From Sinomonas terrae (GTDB lineage Bacteria; Actinomycetota; Actinomycetes; Actinomycetales; Micrococcaceae), in NCBI RefSeq assembly GCF_022539255.1, contig NZ_JAKZBV010000002.1, positions 124,001 through 188,000 of the forward strand: a stretch of DNA of 64,000 bases, written 5' to 3'. This document shows positions 8,912-17,087 of the stretch, piece by piece. Positions within the stretch are counted from its first letter, which is position 1. Each line of letters begins with the position of its first letter. A model generated the notes under the pieces. That model worked only from the letters and a program-made list of their open reading frames with translations. It had not been told where the DNA came from and did not search any database. A program made the position numbers and the translations under genes.

Positions 8912-9271
8912 CTACTCGTTGGCGCGGGCCGCCCCGTCCGCATCGACGCCCGGGTACAGGACGACGCGCCCGCCGGCGACCTCGACCCTGTGGGTACGCG
9001 CGTCACGGGTGGCCGGCAGGCAGAGGACCTTCCCGGTGCGCAGGCTGAAGCTGGAGGAGTGCAGCGGGCATTCGACCGTCTCGCCCTCGATCCAGCCCTC
9101 GGCGAGCGAGGCGTCCTCGTGGGTGCATCTGTCATCGAGTGCGAAGAAGCAGCCGGTCTCCGTGTGGAAGAGCGCGATCGACTCGTCGAAGCCCGACTCC
9201 TCGGGCTCGATGACGCGGGCCGTGCCCTCCTCGATCTCGTCGGGACCGCAGACGTCGATTCCCTCCCTCAT
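8912..9271 (-). CDS. Rieske [2Fe-2S] ferredoxin-like protein
   Basis: A 119-residue single-domain Rieske protein. Cluster ligands are seen as CTHEDASL (Cys-x-His) and CPLHSSSF (Cys-x-x-His) about 18 residues apart, followed by the typical GKVLCLPAT strand. Such proteins serve as ferredoxins of dioxygenase systems or as NirD-like small subunits; no oxygenase or nirB lies nearby. The N-terminus (CGPDEIEEGTARVIE) is soluble with no leader, so a cytoplasmic electron-transfer role is inferred. The ATG at 9271 has only a weak GAGAG upstream. Confidence 0.8.
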   Translation of the reverse strand: MREGIDVCGPDEIEEGTARVIEPEESGFDESIALFHTETGCFFALDDRCTHEDASLAEGWIEGETVECPLHSSSFSLRTGKVLCLPATRDARTHRVEVAGGRVVLYPGVDADGAARANE

Positions 9272-9383
9272 GCTCTCGACTGTAGCCGTGCGGGCACGGC
9301 CGAGGGAATGAGGGCGCCGCGCCCCGGCGATGGGGCAACGGCAGGCGCTGCCGTCCGATGGGCCAGGGGTCGGCGACGTTGCA

Positions 9384-9682
9384 TCAGCCTTCGCAGTCCC
9401 TGCAGTAGGCGCGCCCGTGCTCTCCCTGGCCTTCTGGGAGCAGTGCCGGACGGGAAGCAGGACTGGCAGACGAATTCGTCCTCGCCCTTGGGATGACCTG
9501 CACGGTCAGCTCGCCTGTGAGGATCTCCCCTCCCGGTAGGGCCTCGCCCTTGCCGCTGTCGTCCCCGTCGAGGTCGCGGACGACGCTCCGCGCACCGGGG
9601 CGTTGGCTGACTTCACGGCCTCGAGCGAGTCGCCCGGGGACTCGTTGAGGTCCGGGCGCAGTCCGTCGTAGTCGATGGCCAC
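9384..9682 (-). pseudogene. DUF4193-family zinc-ribbon protein, frameshifted
   Basis: Read with two frame changes, this stretch gives the actinobacterial DUF4193 pattern. It starts VAIDYDGLRPDLNE and DSLEAVKSANAP, then in the next frame VVRDLDGDDSGKGEALPG and ILTGELTVQVIP, then in another frame EDEFVCQSCF, and ends in YCRDCEG. The CxxC pairs that would bind zinc are thus split over different frames. DUF4193 proteins are about 100 residues, matching the span. Either the gene is decayed or the sequence has base errors; the neighbouring gene at 9742-10159 is broken in the same way. Confidence 0.65.
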
Positions 9683-9741
9683 GGGGTGGGTCGCCTTCTC
9701 GCTGGAAATGGATTGGGGAGCAGCAACGGCACACCAATGCA

Positions 9742-10159
9742 TCAGAGCCGGAACTGCCGGCCCTCGACCCGCTCCGGGGCGATCTCGACGCAGACGTCCT
9801 TGGCGGTGGGGAGCCAGGACTCGCTGCCTGCCGCTTCGGCCGCCTCGACCTCGGAGCGGCGTTCGAGCATCCTGGCGTTTCTCAGGACCGAGGCCCTCCA
9901 CGCCTCCACAGGAGGAGGCCGTCGGCCTCGAAATGCGGCCTTGCCGCCGAGGACGACTTCGGCGGGCTTCATGCCGGGCGCCGTGCGGACGAGCAGGTGT
10001 CCCTCCACGGCTTTGACGTTGGTCGGGACAACGTCGAGCTGGCCTGCCGCGTAGGTCACGGGCCTGGCCGAAGCGGGCCTGCCGAAGGAGCGACCAGTAC
10101 TCGCGGTCCGGCAGGACCCTGGCCGGATCGTCGTGGAGGAGCGCTGCCTCTTTTTTCAC
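9742..10159 (-). pseudogene. Pyridoxamine 5'-phosphate oxidase-like flavin-binding protein, frameshifted
   Basis: The start reads VKKEAALLHDDP and then PDREYWSLLRQARFG. A frameshift near 10070 leads into VTYAAGQLDVVPTNVKAVEG and HLLVRTAPGMKPAEVVLGGK, and the gene ends in IAPERVEGRQFRL. This order (W/RFG, VVPVN, RTAPG.K, AFE, EGR.FR) is the PNPOx-like small-protein family that binds FMN or related cofactors. After KAAF the reading frame gives RGRRPPPVEAWRAS where the family has an acidic AFE.D stretch, so another indel is likely. The GTG start at 10159 has no Shine-Dalgarno and sits just after a -10-like box. It is expected to be non-functional as sequenced. Confidence 0.65.
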
Positions 10160-10190
10160 GGAATTTTCTGTAGTAAAGTCTACCCTACAG
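10154..10190 (-). promoter_or_regulatory. Start-proximal promoter with CTGTAG...CTACAG inverted repeat
   Basis: Upstream of the GTG at 10159 the minus strand reads CTGTAGGGTAGACTTTACTACAG, giving an inverted repeat CTGTAG/CTACAG and then ATTCCGTGAAAAA. The block ACTTTACTACA-N4-ATTCCGTGAAAAA is nearly repeated on the plus strand at 29074-29100, in front of the Fe-S-type regulator. A common regulator of both promoters is inferred. There is no ribosome-binding site, so translation may be leaderless. Confidence 0.5.
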
Positions 10191-10375
10191 TTCGTTTCAG
10201 ATATCTGATCCCGCACCGGCCGGAATCTCAACAGGCTTACCTCGTTCCTGCCGCGAAACAGGGCAGCGGGCGCGGCTAGAGATCTTTTTGGACGGGTTGG
10301 CGGCAGCACTTCTGCCGGGGCGCAGATGCCCCGGAGCTGCCGAAGACGCCACCCCGATGTAGGGAGGAGGCTCAG

Positions 10376-10669
10376 GTGCCGTTGTCCAATGAAGAACGAA
10401 AACAGCTCGAAGAGCTGGAACAAGAGCTGACGGTCGAGGATCCCAAGCTGGCCCGGGAACTGCTCTCCGGCTCGTTGGGCCCTTCACTCCCGGCCCGCGC
10501 CGTGTTCAGCATCCTGACCGTTTCGGTGGGCTTCGTGGTGCTGATCCTGGGCATCGCCCTGCAATTCACAGTCCTGGGGGTTGCGGCTTTTGTCCTCATG
10601 GGCGCCGGCGCCTATTGGCTCGTCGGGCTGCGGAATCACCGCGGCCGTCCGGGGCGGCCCCCGGGGTGA
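10376..10669 (+). CDS. DUF3040-domain membrane protein
   Basis: A 97-residue actinobacterial DUF3040 protein: an N-terminal acidic helix typical of the family (MPLSNEERKQLEELEQEL), then two transmembrane segments (AVFSILTVSVGFVVLILGIA and FTVLGVAAFVLMGAGAYWLV). The GTG start has GGGAGGAGG seven bases upstream. The family function is unknown. Members are small inner-membrane proteins, often near division or stress genes. Confidence 0.8.
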   Translation: MPLSNEERKQLEELEQELTVEDPKLARELLSGSLGPSLPARAVFSILTVSVGFVVLILGIALQFTVLGVAAFVLMGAGAYWLVGLRNHRGRPGRPPG

Positions 10670-10746
10670 ACAGGTGCGTGCCCTCACGCCGATGCCCGCA
10701 GGCAAGGGCGGGTGGCTGATCAAGGAGCAAAGGAACAAGTGCAGCC

Positions 10747-11028
10747 ATGACAGGAACATTCGAACTGCTGGTCAACAGCCGGGGGTACTACGAGTTCAGA
10801 CTGCTCTCCCTCACAGGAAAGGTACTTGCCGTATCCGGCCCCTACCCGGACAGGGATTCGGCAGTCGCCGCCATCGCTCTGGCCCGCGAAAGCGCGGCAA
10901 TGGCGCGGATCAATGACCAGACAGCGCAGCCGGCAACGCCGCCGGCTTGCCTGGCGGCGCGGCCAGGGAGTCCCGTCTCGATGGTTTGGATGAGACGAGG
11001 GCACAGTGCCGCCGGCTCCACGGCATAG
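10747..11028 (+). CDS. YegP/DUF1508-family protein with low-complexity tail
   Basis: The first 55 residues match the DUF1508 (YegP) fold: GTFELLVNSRGYYEFRLLS, then GKVLAVSGPYPDRDSAVAAI. This small alpha/beta domain has unknown function and is often stress-linked. The rest (from about residue 57) is Ala/Pro-rich and may be tail drift caused by a lost stop codon. A second member of the family lies at 15332-15667. No clear Shine-Dalgarno precedes the ATG apart from a distant AAGGAG. Confidence 0.7.
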   Translation: MTGTFELLVNSRGYYEFRLLSLTGKVLAVSGPYPDRDSAVAAIALARESAAMARINDQTAQPATPPACLAARPGSPVSMVWMRRGHSAAGSTA

Positions 11029-11058
11029 ATCCAGCCGCCCTGTCCTGCATTTCATCCC

Positions 11059-11149
11059 GGGCGCCGCGAACCCTGGGTGGGAGCCCGGGCGCCGCGAACC
11101 CTGGGTGGGAGCCCGGGCGCCGCGAACCCTGGGTGGGAGCCCGGGCGCC
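11059..11149. repeat. 28-bp tandem repeat, 3.25 copies
   Basis: Three head-to-tail copies of a 28-bp unit beginning GGGCGCCGCGAACCCTGGGT and ending GGGAGCCC (11059-11086, 11087-11114, 11115-11142), then the first 7 bp of a fourth. The copies are identical. There are no spacers, so it is not CRISPR. The unit itself can fold (GGGCGCC... and GGG...CCC). It is the only feature I see in the 471-bp gap between the DUF1508 gene and the IS21 element, apart from the pseudogene piece at 11400-11499. Confidence 0.9.
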
Positions 11150-11636
11150 TCGGGCCCCACCGGGCTACTCTTCCCCCATGCGGGAGCGGCTCCCGGGCGC
11201 CGCGGCCAGCCCGCACACGAAACGGATCGGAGGGCAGGGGCATAACCCTAGTGGACTCCCGTCACGGCCCTGTTCGTACTTCCTGGGACCCATTTTCACG
11301 CCGGGCGCCGGCGGTCCCGCCGCCCGGCGACGGAAAGGCGGTCCGCGCCCCCCACAAAAGCGTCATCACGATGAGGTCGTCATTATGAGAGGAGAGATCG
11401 TGGCTGCCCCTTCCATTCCCGTCCCCGCCGGGCGACCGGGCGGGCCGGGCCCTGCACCGGGCCCCGGTAGAACCGGCGTACGGGGCGTTCCGGTGGTTTT
11501 GACAGTCTTAGCGGGACCCACCCTGGCAATCTAAGCGGGACCCACTTGGGGGTCTTGGGAGTGTCGGCGGCAATCTAAGCCGGACCCACCCTCCACCGTG
11601 ATCAGACGAGTCGAGTCTGATTGCCGGAGGTGGAGG

Positions 11637-13316
11637 ATGAGGATGGAGCCGCGGGTGGAGTTGTTCGCTCGCATTCGCAGGGATTCGCGCGTCGAGAGTC
11701 TGGGGATCCGCGCGCTGGCGAAACGCCACGGTGTGGGCCGGAACACCGTGCGGCAGGCGCTGACATCGGCGGAGCCCCCGCCGAAGAAGCCCCGCGTCCG
11801 GTCTGCCCCTCGGCTGGGGCCGTTCAGGGCCGAGATCGACCAGATGCTCCGCGCTGATCTGGAGGCGCCGAGGAAGCAGCGGCATTCTGCCGTTCGCGTC
11901 GCCGAAGTCCTCGTCGAGCGGCATGGCGCCGACGTCGCACCGTCGTACTCGACCGTGCGGAACTACGTGCGCGCTCGACGGGCGGAGATCGCCGCCGAGC
12001 GTGGAAGTGTCGCCGCGGACGCCGTCGTGCCTCAGGAGCACGCCCCGGGCGAGGAAGCCGAGGTCGACTTCGGCGAGGTCTGGATCGTCCTGGCGGGGGT
12101 GAGGACGAAGTGCCACATGTTCATCATGCGGCTGAGCCACAGCGGCCGCGCGGTCCACCGCGTCTACTCCACCCAGTCCCAGGAGGCCTTCCTCGAAGGC
12201 CATCTCGAGGCGTTCGACGAGTTCGGCGGGGTGCCGACCCGCCACATCAGGTACGACAATCTCTCCTCGGCGGTCCGGCGGGTCGTGTTCGGGGCGGGGC
12301 GCGTCCGGGATGAGAACGAGCGCTGGATCCTGTTCCGGTCGACGGCCGGCTTCGATCCGTTCTACTGCATCCCAGGGGTGGAGGGCGCCCACGAGAAGGG
12401 CGGAGTCGAGGGCGAGGTCGGCTGGTTCCGCCGCCGGCGCCTGACCCCGGTGCCCGAGGTGTCCTCCCTGGCGGAGCTGAACGAGAGGATCCGGGAATGG
12501 GAAGCCCAGGACCTCAACCGGAAGATCACTGGCCGGCCGCGCACGATCGGGGAGGACTTCGAGGCCGAGAGGCCCTTCCTCGCCCCGCTGCCCGCCGAGA
12601 GGTTCGACCCGGGCCTGCCGTTGTATCCGCGGGTGGACCGCTCGGCGCTGATCACGGTCCGGCAGGCCAAGTACTCGGTCCCGGCCCGCCTGATCGGGCG
12701 GAAGGTGCGGGTCTCCCTGCGGGCGACGGAGCTGGTCGTCTTCGACGGGCGCACCCAGGTGGCCCGGCACGAGCGTGTTGTCGAGCGCTACGGGCAGTCC
12801 GTCCAGCTCGACCACTACCTCGAGGTCCTTGCCCGCAAGCCCGGCGCCCTCCCGGGCTCGACCGCGCTTGCCAGGGCGAGGGAGTCGGGGACATTCACCA
12901 GCGCCCATGAGGCGTTCTGGGCAGAGTCCCGCAAGGTCAACGGCGACGCCGCCGGCACCAGAGAGCTGATCGATGTGCTCCTGCTCCACCGCAGCCTGCG
13001 CGCCTCGGACGTGATCGCCGGGATCCGGGCAGCGCTCTCGGTCGGTGCGGTCTCGGCCGACGTCGTCGCCATCGAGGCCAGGATGCACGCCAACGGCTCC
13101 ACCCTCGGAATGCATCATCCCCATCAGCAGCCCGAACCCGTCGAGCACCGCGTCATCAGCCTCACCCAGCGCCGGCTCACCGATCCCGCCGCGGTGATTG
13201 CGGGCCTGCCGAAGGACACCCGCCCGGTGCCGAGCGTGACCGCCTACGACGAACTCCTCAAACGGCGCAAGAAGCCCGGGAAGTCCCCGGCCGAGAGCGA
13301 AGGAACAACAGCATGA
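11637..13316 (+). CDS. istA: IS21 transposase IstA
   Basis: A 559-residue DDE transposase of the IS21 family. It has an N-terminal HTH (SLGIRALAKRHGVGRNTVRQ, about 20-40) and a retroviral-integrase core. The first Asp is in EEAEVDFGEVWI, the second in RHIRYDNLSSAV, and the catalytic Glu in GAHEKGGVEGEVGWFRRR. A C-terminal beta-barrel segment follows (YSVPARLIGRKVRV). I start at the ATG at 11637, which has GGAGG six bases upstream; an in-frame ATG at 11598 lacks one. It overlaps istB by four bases (ATGA). It appears intact. Confidence 0.92.
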   Translation: MRMEPRVELFARIRRDSRVESLGIRALAKRHGVGRNTVRQALTSAEPPPKKPRVRSAPRLGPFRAEIDQMLRADLEAPRKQRHSAVRVAEVLVERHGADVAPSYSTVRNYVRARRAEIAAERGSVAADAVVPQEHAPGEEAEVDFGEVWIVLAGVRTKCHMFIMRLSHSGRAVHRVYSTQSQEAFLEGHLEAFDEFGGVPTRHIRYDNLSSAVRRVVFGAGRVRDENERWILFRSTAGFDPFYCIPGVEGAHEKGGVEGEVGWFRRRRLTPVPEVSSLAELNERIREWEAQDLNRKITGRPRTIGEDFEAERPFLAPLPAERFDPGLPLYPRVDRSALITVRQAKYSVPARLIGRKVRVSLRATELVVFDGRTQVARHERVVERYGQSVQLDHYLEVLARKPGALPGSTALARARESGTFTSAHEAFWAESRKVNGDAAGTRELIDVLLLHRSLRASDVIAGIRAALSVGAVSADVVAIEARMHANGSTLGMHHPHQQPEPVEHRVISLTQRRLTDPAAVIAGLPKDTRPVPSVTAYDELLKRRKKPGKSPAESEGTTA

Positions 13317-14116
13317 GCCCCACCGTCACGAGGGTCGCCACGACCCTGCGCCGCCAGCGCAGCATGAGCGAGGAAGCGGCCCAGGCCGCGGTCGAGCAGG
13401 CCTGCCGGCGCCTGCACCTGCCCACGATGCGCGCCGTGATGGAGGAGGCGATCAAAGTCGCCGAGCGCGAGCAGCTCTCCTACACCGGCTTCCTCGCCGA
13501 GGTCCTCCTGGCCGAGTGCGACGACCGCGACCGCCGCTCCATCGAGCGCCGCGTCCGCGGGGCCGGGTTCCCCAGACAGAAATGGATCGCCGACTTCGAC
13601 TTCGAGGCCAACCCGAACGTTAACCCCGCCACCGTCCACCAGCTCGCGCAGGGCGAATGGATCCGACGAGGCGACCCGCTGTGCCTCATCGGAGACTCCG
13701 GAACCGGGAAGTCCCACCTGCTCATCGCCTTGGGGACCGCGGCCGCCGAGAAGGGATACAGAGTCAAGTTCACCCTCGCGACCAAGCTCGTGAACGAGCT
13801 CGTCGAAGCCGCCGACGAGAAGCAGCTCGCCCGCACCATCGCCCGCTACGGAAGGGTGGATCTGCTCTTGATCGATGAGCTGGGGTATATGGAGCTCGAC
13901 AGGCGTGGGGCCGAGCTCCTCTTCCAGGTTCTCACCGAGCGCGAGGAGAAGGCGAGCGTGGCGATCGCATCAAATTCGGGCTTCTCCGACTGGACGCGCA
14001 CCTTCACGGACCCGCGCCTCTGCGCAGCCATCGTCGATCGCCTCACCTTCAAAGGCACCATCATCGAAACCGGGACCGACTCCTACCGCCTCCAACACAC
14101 TAGGGCCAACGCATAA
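13313..14116 (+). CDS. istB: IS21 helper ATPase IstB
   Basis: A 267-residue AAA+ ATPase related to DnaC that regulates IstA and target choice. Walker A is GDSGTGKSHLL near residue 123 and Walker B is LLLIDELGYM near 185. Sensor-like NSGFSDWTRTF and the C-terminal DRLTFKGTIIETGTDSYRL are also typical. The start overlaps the istA stop. It appears intact, so the element could be active. Confidence 0.92.
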   Translation: MSPTVTRVATTLRRQRSMSEEAAQAAVEQACRRLHLPTMRAVMEEAIKVAEREQLSYTGFLAEVLLAECDDRDRRSIERRVRGAGFPRQKWIADFDFEANPNVNPATVHQLAQGEWIRRGDPLCLIGDSGTGKSHLLIALGTAAAEKGYRVKFTLATKLVNELVEAADEKQLARTIARYGRVDLLLIDELGYMELDRRGAELLFQVLTEREEKASVAIASNSGFSDWTRTFTDPRLCAAIVDRLTFKGTIIETGTDSYRLQHTRANA

Positions 14117-14186
14117 CCGCCCGGCGCGGTCCACGCTCAGGTGGTCCCGGCTTGGATTGCCAAAGTGGTCCTCACTTGAGTTGACA

Positions 14187-14411
14187 GAATCATTCCTGAT
14201 CCTCTTGGCCGGTTCCGTTGCCGTTCCGGCGTCTTCGGCCTGGATAAGTTGCCAGCGTCCTGACGAAACTGGGAGGGCAATGTGGCCCCGTGACTTGTTG
14301 ATGTGATGCCCTTCGGCAGCCGCACGGCAATGCTTATCGTGGGGGTCGTGGAGATTTCCGCCGGCATCCTGATTGCGATCAAGCCGCGCTACACAGCGTA
14401 TGTGGTTGCAC
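14187..14411 (+). pseudogene. Remnant of a DoxX-like small membrane protein, split by IS21-a
   Basis: After the IS21 right end, FGLDKL is followed (in shifted frames and across an in-frame TGA) by MPFGSRTAMLIVGVVEISAG and ILIAIKPRYTAYVVALW. This resembles the second half of four-helix DoxX/DUF4383-like membrane proteins. A short open stretch before the IS (11400-11499, GTG with GGAGAG upstream, translating as VAAPSIPVPAGRPGG...RGVPVV) could be its first part. Several frameshifts and one stop show that it is dead irrespective of the insertion. The family assignment is inference. Confidence 0.45.
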
Positions 14412-14571
14412 TTTGGCAGTCACCTTTCAACCGGAGGAGCCCCCGCAGGCTGCAACGGAGGAGCTGCGTTCCCGGCCGGCCGGTCCGGCGGAAGGTGTGG
14501 CCCGTGCGGTGCCGGCGGGACGCCGCCGAAGATGTTCCCAGATGATCACGATTGCTCCGGAAGGTGATGTC

Positions 14572-14817
14572 ATGGATGAGTCGAAGCATCCGGATGCGGG
14601 ACTCAGGCTTCACAGTGAGGCTCCGGCGGAAGGGGATACCACATTTGATCCCACAGACGACCGGATGCATGCGGAGGAACCTGCTGAAGGGCCTGCCGGC
14701 CCCGATGGGCCGGCTCCCGCAGCGGCAGCCATCAGGAACCTGGGGGCGGCGATTCGGCCGCCACGGACCAGTGGTAAGACCGGCTCCAGGCCACAGCCGG
14801 AGCCGGCGCAGCCGTGA
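14572..14817 (+). CDS. Small acidic hypothetical protein (81 aa)
   Basis: Starts MDESKHPDAGLRLHSEAPAE. It is acidic in the first half and then Pro/Ala-rich with a basic tail; no domain is recognised. GGAAGG precedes the ATG by seven bases. The composition suggests an unstructured protein. It could be spurious, since it lies between two decayed genes. Confidence 0.35.
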   Translation: MDESKHPDAGLRLHSEAPAEGDTTFDPTDDRMHAEEPAEGPAGPDGPAPAAAAIRNLGAAIRPPRTSGKTGSRPQPEPAQP

Positions 14818-14904
14818 CAGACCCGCACGGCGGACAGAGAAATGCCGACGGCAGCCGCTCCGCGCAGCGGGGCCGGCATCGTGATACCGAAGGAGGCCGG
14901 TAAC

Positions 14905-15240
14905 GGTGCGCCCTAGGGCAACGCCCGAACTATCCGCGCGGCGCAAAGATCTGCCCCAGAAATTCATGATGCCTCTACGGCTTTCAGTCAGGAGGTTCTC
15001 AAGGACGGTGCCCTGGATGAGAAGACCAAGCAGCTGATCGCCGTCGCCGTCGCGCACGTGACCCAGTGCCCCTACTGCATCGACGGACACACCAGACTCG
15101 CGTCCCGCAAGGGCGCCACCGACAGGGAGGTCATGGAGGCCATCTGGGTGGCAGCTGAAATGCGCGCCGGCGGGGCCTACGCCCACGCCGCGATCGCCCT
15201 GGATGTCTTGGACCACGAGATGTCCCGGGCAGACGGGTAG
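14905..15240 (+). pseudogene. AhpD/carboxymuconolactone decarboxylase-like protein, one-base frameshift
   Basis: The GTG at 14905 has GGAGG upstream and reads VRPRATPELSARRKDLPQKF. From about 14955 the homologous frame is one base away, reading APEIHDASTAFSQEVLKD, KTKQLIAVAVAHVTQ and CPYCIDGHTRLASRKGA. The CxxC-x2-GH redox/peroxidatic motif of the AhpD family (CPYCIDGH) is intact in that frame, which has no start codon of its own. One restored base would give a protein of about 111 residues, the normal family length. This is decay or a base error. Confidence 0.72.
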
Positions 15241-15331
15241 CGGTGTTTGCACGGGATCACCGGCCAGGGCTGAGGTGCGGGCAGCCGTCAAGCCGCGGGA
15301 CCGTGTGCGAGCCCGGCGGGGGAAAGGGTCT

Positions 15332-15667
15332 TCAGGCGACCTGGTGCAGGTCGGACCCGGGGCGGATCCGGTGCGAGGCTGGCGGCCTGCGGGTCCCCGG
15401 GGCCACCAGGCCGACGGGGCCACCGGCCGGGGACCGCGGGATCTGCAGCGCGGCCGGGGGCTCCGATGGCCGGCGGAGGGGGACTTCCGGGCATAGGTCG
15501 TTGACCAGGCCCATTCCGGCGTACTCGCGCACGTCGTCGATGCCGGAGACTGCTGCGGGCTTGTCGGGGAAGGGCCGCGAGACGGCCACCACGGTTCCGT
15601 CGGGGGCCTTCAGGCTGAACCTGAAGCGCATGTCGTCGTCGATGAAGAGCTCGAATGTACCGGCCAT
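15332..15667 (-). CDS. YegP/DUF1508-family protein
   Basis: Residues 1-55 give a clear DUF1508 domain (GTFELFIDDDMRFRFSLKA, then GTVVAVSRPFPDKPAAVSGI), with VREYAGMGLVNDL after it. The remaining half is Pro/Arg-rich and may be disordered. The ATG at 15667 follows GGAGGACGCC. A TTCTAC palindrome lies about 45 bp upstream, in the promoter position. It is a paralogue of the protein at 10747-11028. The function is unknown. Confidence 0.75.
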   Translation of the reverse strand: MAGTFELFIDDDMRFRFSLKAPDGTVVAVSRPFPDKPAAVSGIDDVREYAGMGLVNDLCPEVPLRRPSEPPAALQIPRSPAGGPVGLVAPGTRRPPASHRIRPGSDLHQVA

Positions 15668-15712
15668 GGCGTCCTCCTCGGGACTGAAGCGATCCGGCGT
15701 CCTATGCCTTCC

Positions 15713-15737
15713 ATTCTTCTACGCGTTGTAGAAGATG
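15713..15737. promoter_or_regulatory. Palindrome ATTCTTCTAC-N5-GTAGAAGATG, site 3
   Basis: Arms of 10 bp with one mismatch around GCGTT, the same half-sites and spacing as at 8085 and 8681. It lies 46 bp upstream of the DUF1508 gene (start 15667), between it and the 3' end of narK. It is the best placed of the three copies to be an operator. Confidence 0.6.
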
Positions 15738-15814
15738 ACAAGCCCGGTTCTCCGCCGCTGTGGGGCCGGGGCGGGGGACGGTGTGCTTTCGGACGAGTCG
15801 GGCGGGGAACAGCT

Positions 15815-17056
15815 TCAGGGGGAGTCCGTCGCGGTCGTCCTCTCCGTGCGGCGAGACAGGCGCAGCCCCACGAGCGCAGCGAGGACCAGTGCGAGGAGGG
15901 CCGTGGCGACCAGCAGCATCAGCCCTATGGCATAGCTGTGCTCGGCGGCGTTGTAGGTGGCGCCCATGACGAGCGGCGGTATGTAGCCGCCGAGCCCGCC
16001 GGCGGCGCTGACGACGCCGGTGACCGCGCCGACCATGCCAGCGGGCGCCCGCTGGCCGACCCAGGCGAAGACTCCTCCGGCGCCGAGGCCGAGCGCGGCG
16101 GCCATCGCGACGAAGGCCAGTCCGGTGGGGACCTCACCGGAGGGCTGGAGGTTGACGATGTACGCGAGAACGGCGACGCCGACGAGCGAGGCCAGGACGA
16201 CCGGGCGGGGGCCGATCCGGTCGGCGACCACGCCGCCGATGGGCCGGGCGATGACGGCGGCGAGGGCGAAGCCGGCGGTACGGGTGCCGGCCGCGGTGAG
16301 GTCGAAGCTGTAGATGTCGCGCAGGTAGGTGGGCAGGTAGGTGCAGAAGGAGACGAAGCCGCCGAAGACGACGGCGTAGAGGAAGCACAGCTGCCAGGTC
16401 ACCGGCAGCTTTGCCGCCTCCAGGAGCTTCCCGAAAGTGCCGTGCTGCACCGGCGTCCACCCCGGCGACTCCCGCATCCCCACCAGGACCACGACGGCGG
16501 TCGCCACCAGGAGGACGGCGATGAGGACGTGGGTGGGCCAGTACCCCATGGACTGGACGAGGCGGGGCGTGAGGAACGCCGAGAGGGCGGTGCCGCCCAT
16601 GCCCATCCCGAAGACGCCGGTTGCGAAGCCGCGGCGCTGGGCCGGGTACCAGGCTGCGGCGAACGGGATGCCGGCAGTGAAGACGGTCCCGGCCGCGCCG
16701 AGGAGGAACCCGAAGAGGATCATGAGCCAGAACGAGCCGATGCTCCCGGCAAGGGCAACGAGCAGGACGAGCGGTGCCGTCGCCGCGAGGATGACGGACA
16801 GGAGGAGCCGCCCGCCGAACCGGTCCGTCAGGACGCCGACGGGCACCCGGCCGAGGGATCCCACCAGGACCGGCATGGCCACGAGGGCCCCGGTCTGAGC
16901 GGCGTCCAGGCCCATCTGGTGGGCGTAGCGGCTGCCCAGCGGGGCGATCACGGTCCAGCCCCAGAAGCCTACAGCCGAGGCGAGCGTGGCGAGGGCGAGG
17001 TTGCGGCCCGCGCCGGGGAGGGCGAAGGGGCGGCCGGGTTCGGCTGCTTTCGTCAC
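15815..17056 (-). CDS. narK: Nitrate/nitrite transporter, MFS family
   Basis: A 413-residue major-facilitator protein with 12 predicted helices. The NarK-type nitrate signature regions are visible: GFLLGAAGTVFTAGIPFAAA in helix 4-5 and FGMGMGGTALSAF after it, plus a second-half AAALGLGAGGVFAWVGQ. The loop-2/3 motif GRVPVGVLTDRFGGR is the MFS motif. It would import nitrate or exchange it for nitrite for the Nar enzyme. It lies 32 bp downstream of narI and is probably the last gene of the narGHJIK operon. The ATG follows GGAGACCC. Confidence 0.92.
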   Translation of the reverse strand: MTKAAEPGRPFALPGAGRNLALATLASAVGFWGWTVIAPLGSRYAHQMGLDAAQTGALVAMPVLVGSLGRVPVGVLTDRFGGRLLLSVILAATAPLVLLVALAGSIGSFWLMILFGFLLGAAGTVFTAGIPFAAAWYPAQRRGFATGVFGMGMGGTALSAFLTPRLVQSMGYWPTHVLIAVLLVATAVVVLVGMRESPGWTPVQHGTFGKLLEAAKLPVTWQLCFLYAVVFGGFVSFCTYLPTYLRDIYSFDLTAAGTRTAGFALAAVIARPIGGVVADRIGPRPVVLASLVGVAVLAYIVNLQPSGEVPTGLAFVAMAAALGLGAGGVFAWVGQRAPAGMVGAVTGVVSAAGGLGGYIPPLVMGATYNAAEHSYAIGLMLLVATALLALVLAALVGLRLSRRTERTTATDSP

Positions 17057-17087
17057 CGGGTCTCCTCAGGAGGTCGGGTTGGGCGGT

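Larger units (their letters stand above)
11500..14186 (+). mobile_element. IS21-family insertion sequence (IS21-a)
   Basis: An IS21-type unit of about 2.69 kb with istA and istB in overlapping frames. The ends are imperfect inverted repeats: left TGACAGTCTTAGCGGGACC, and right (complement) TGTCAACTCAAGTGAGGACC. Each end carries internal repeats of GGCAATCTAAGCCGGGACC type, as expected for IstA binding sites. TTGACAG occurs in direct orientation across both boundaries (11499-11505 and 14181-14187). It may be a 7-bp target duplication rather than part of the ends, so the exact boundary is uncertain. It is unrelated in sequence to the other IS21 type in this window. Confidence 0.85.

Noticed and set aside
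11059..11149. CRISPR array
   Set aside because: The 28-bp units are directly adjacent with no spacers, and no cas genes are near.
11508..13148. A 546-codon open frame opposite istA of IS21-a
   Set aside because: Antisense shadow; the plus-strand IstA has its HTH, DDE residues and ribosome-binding site.
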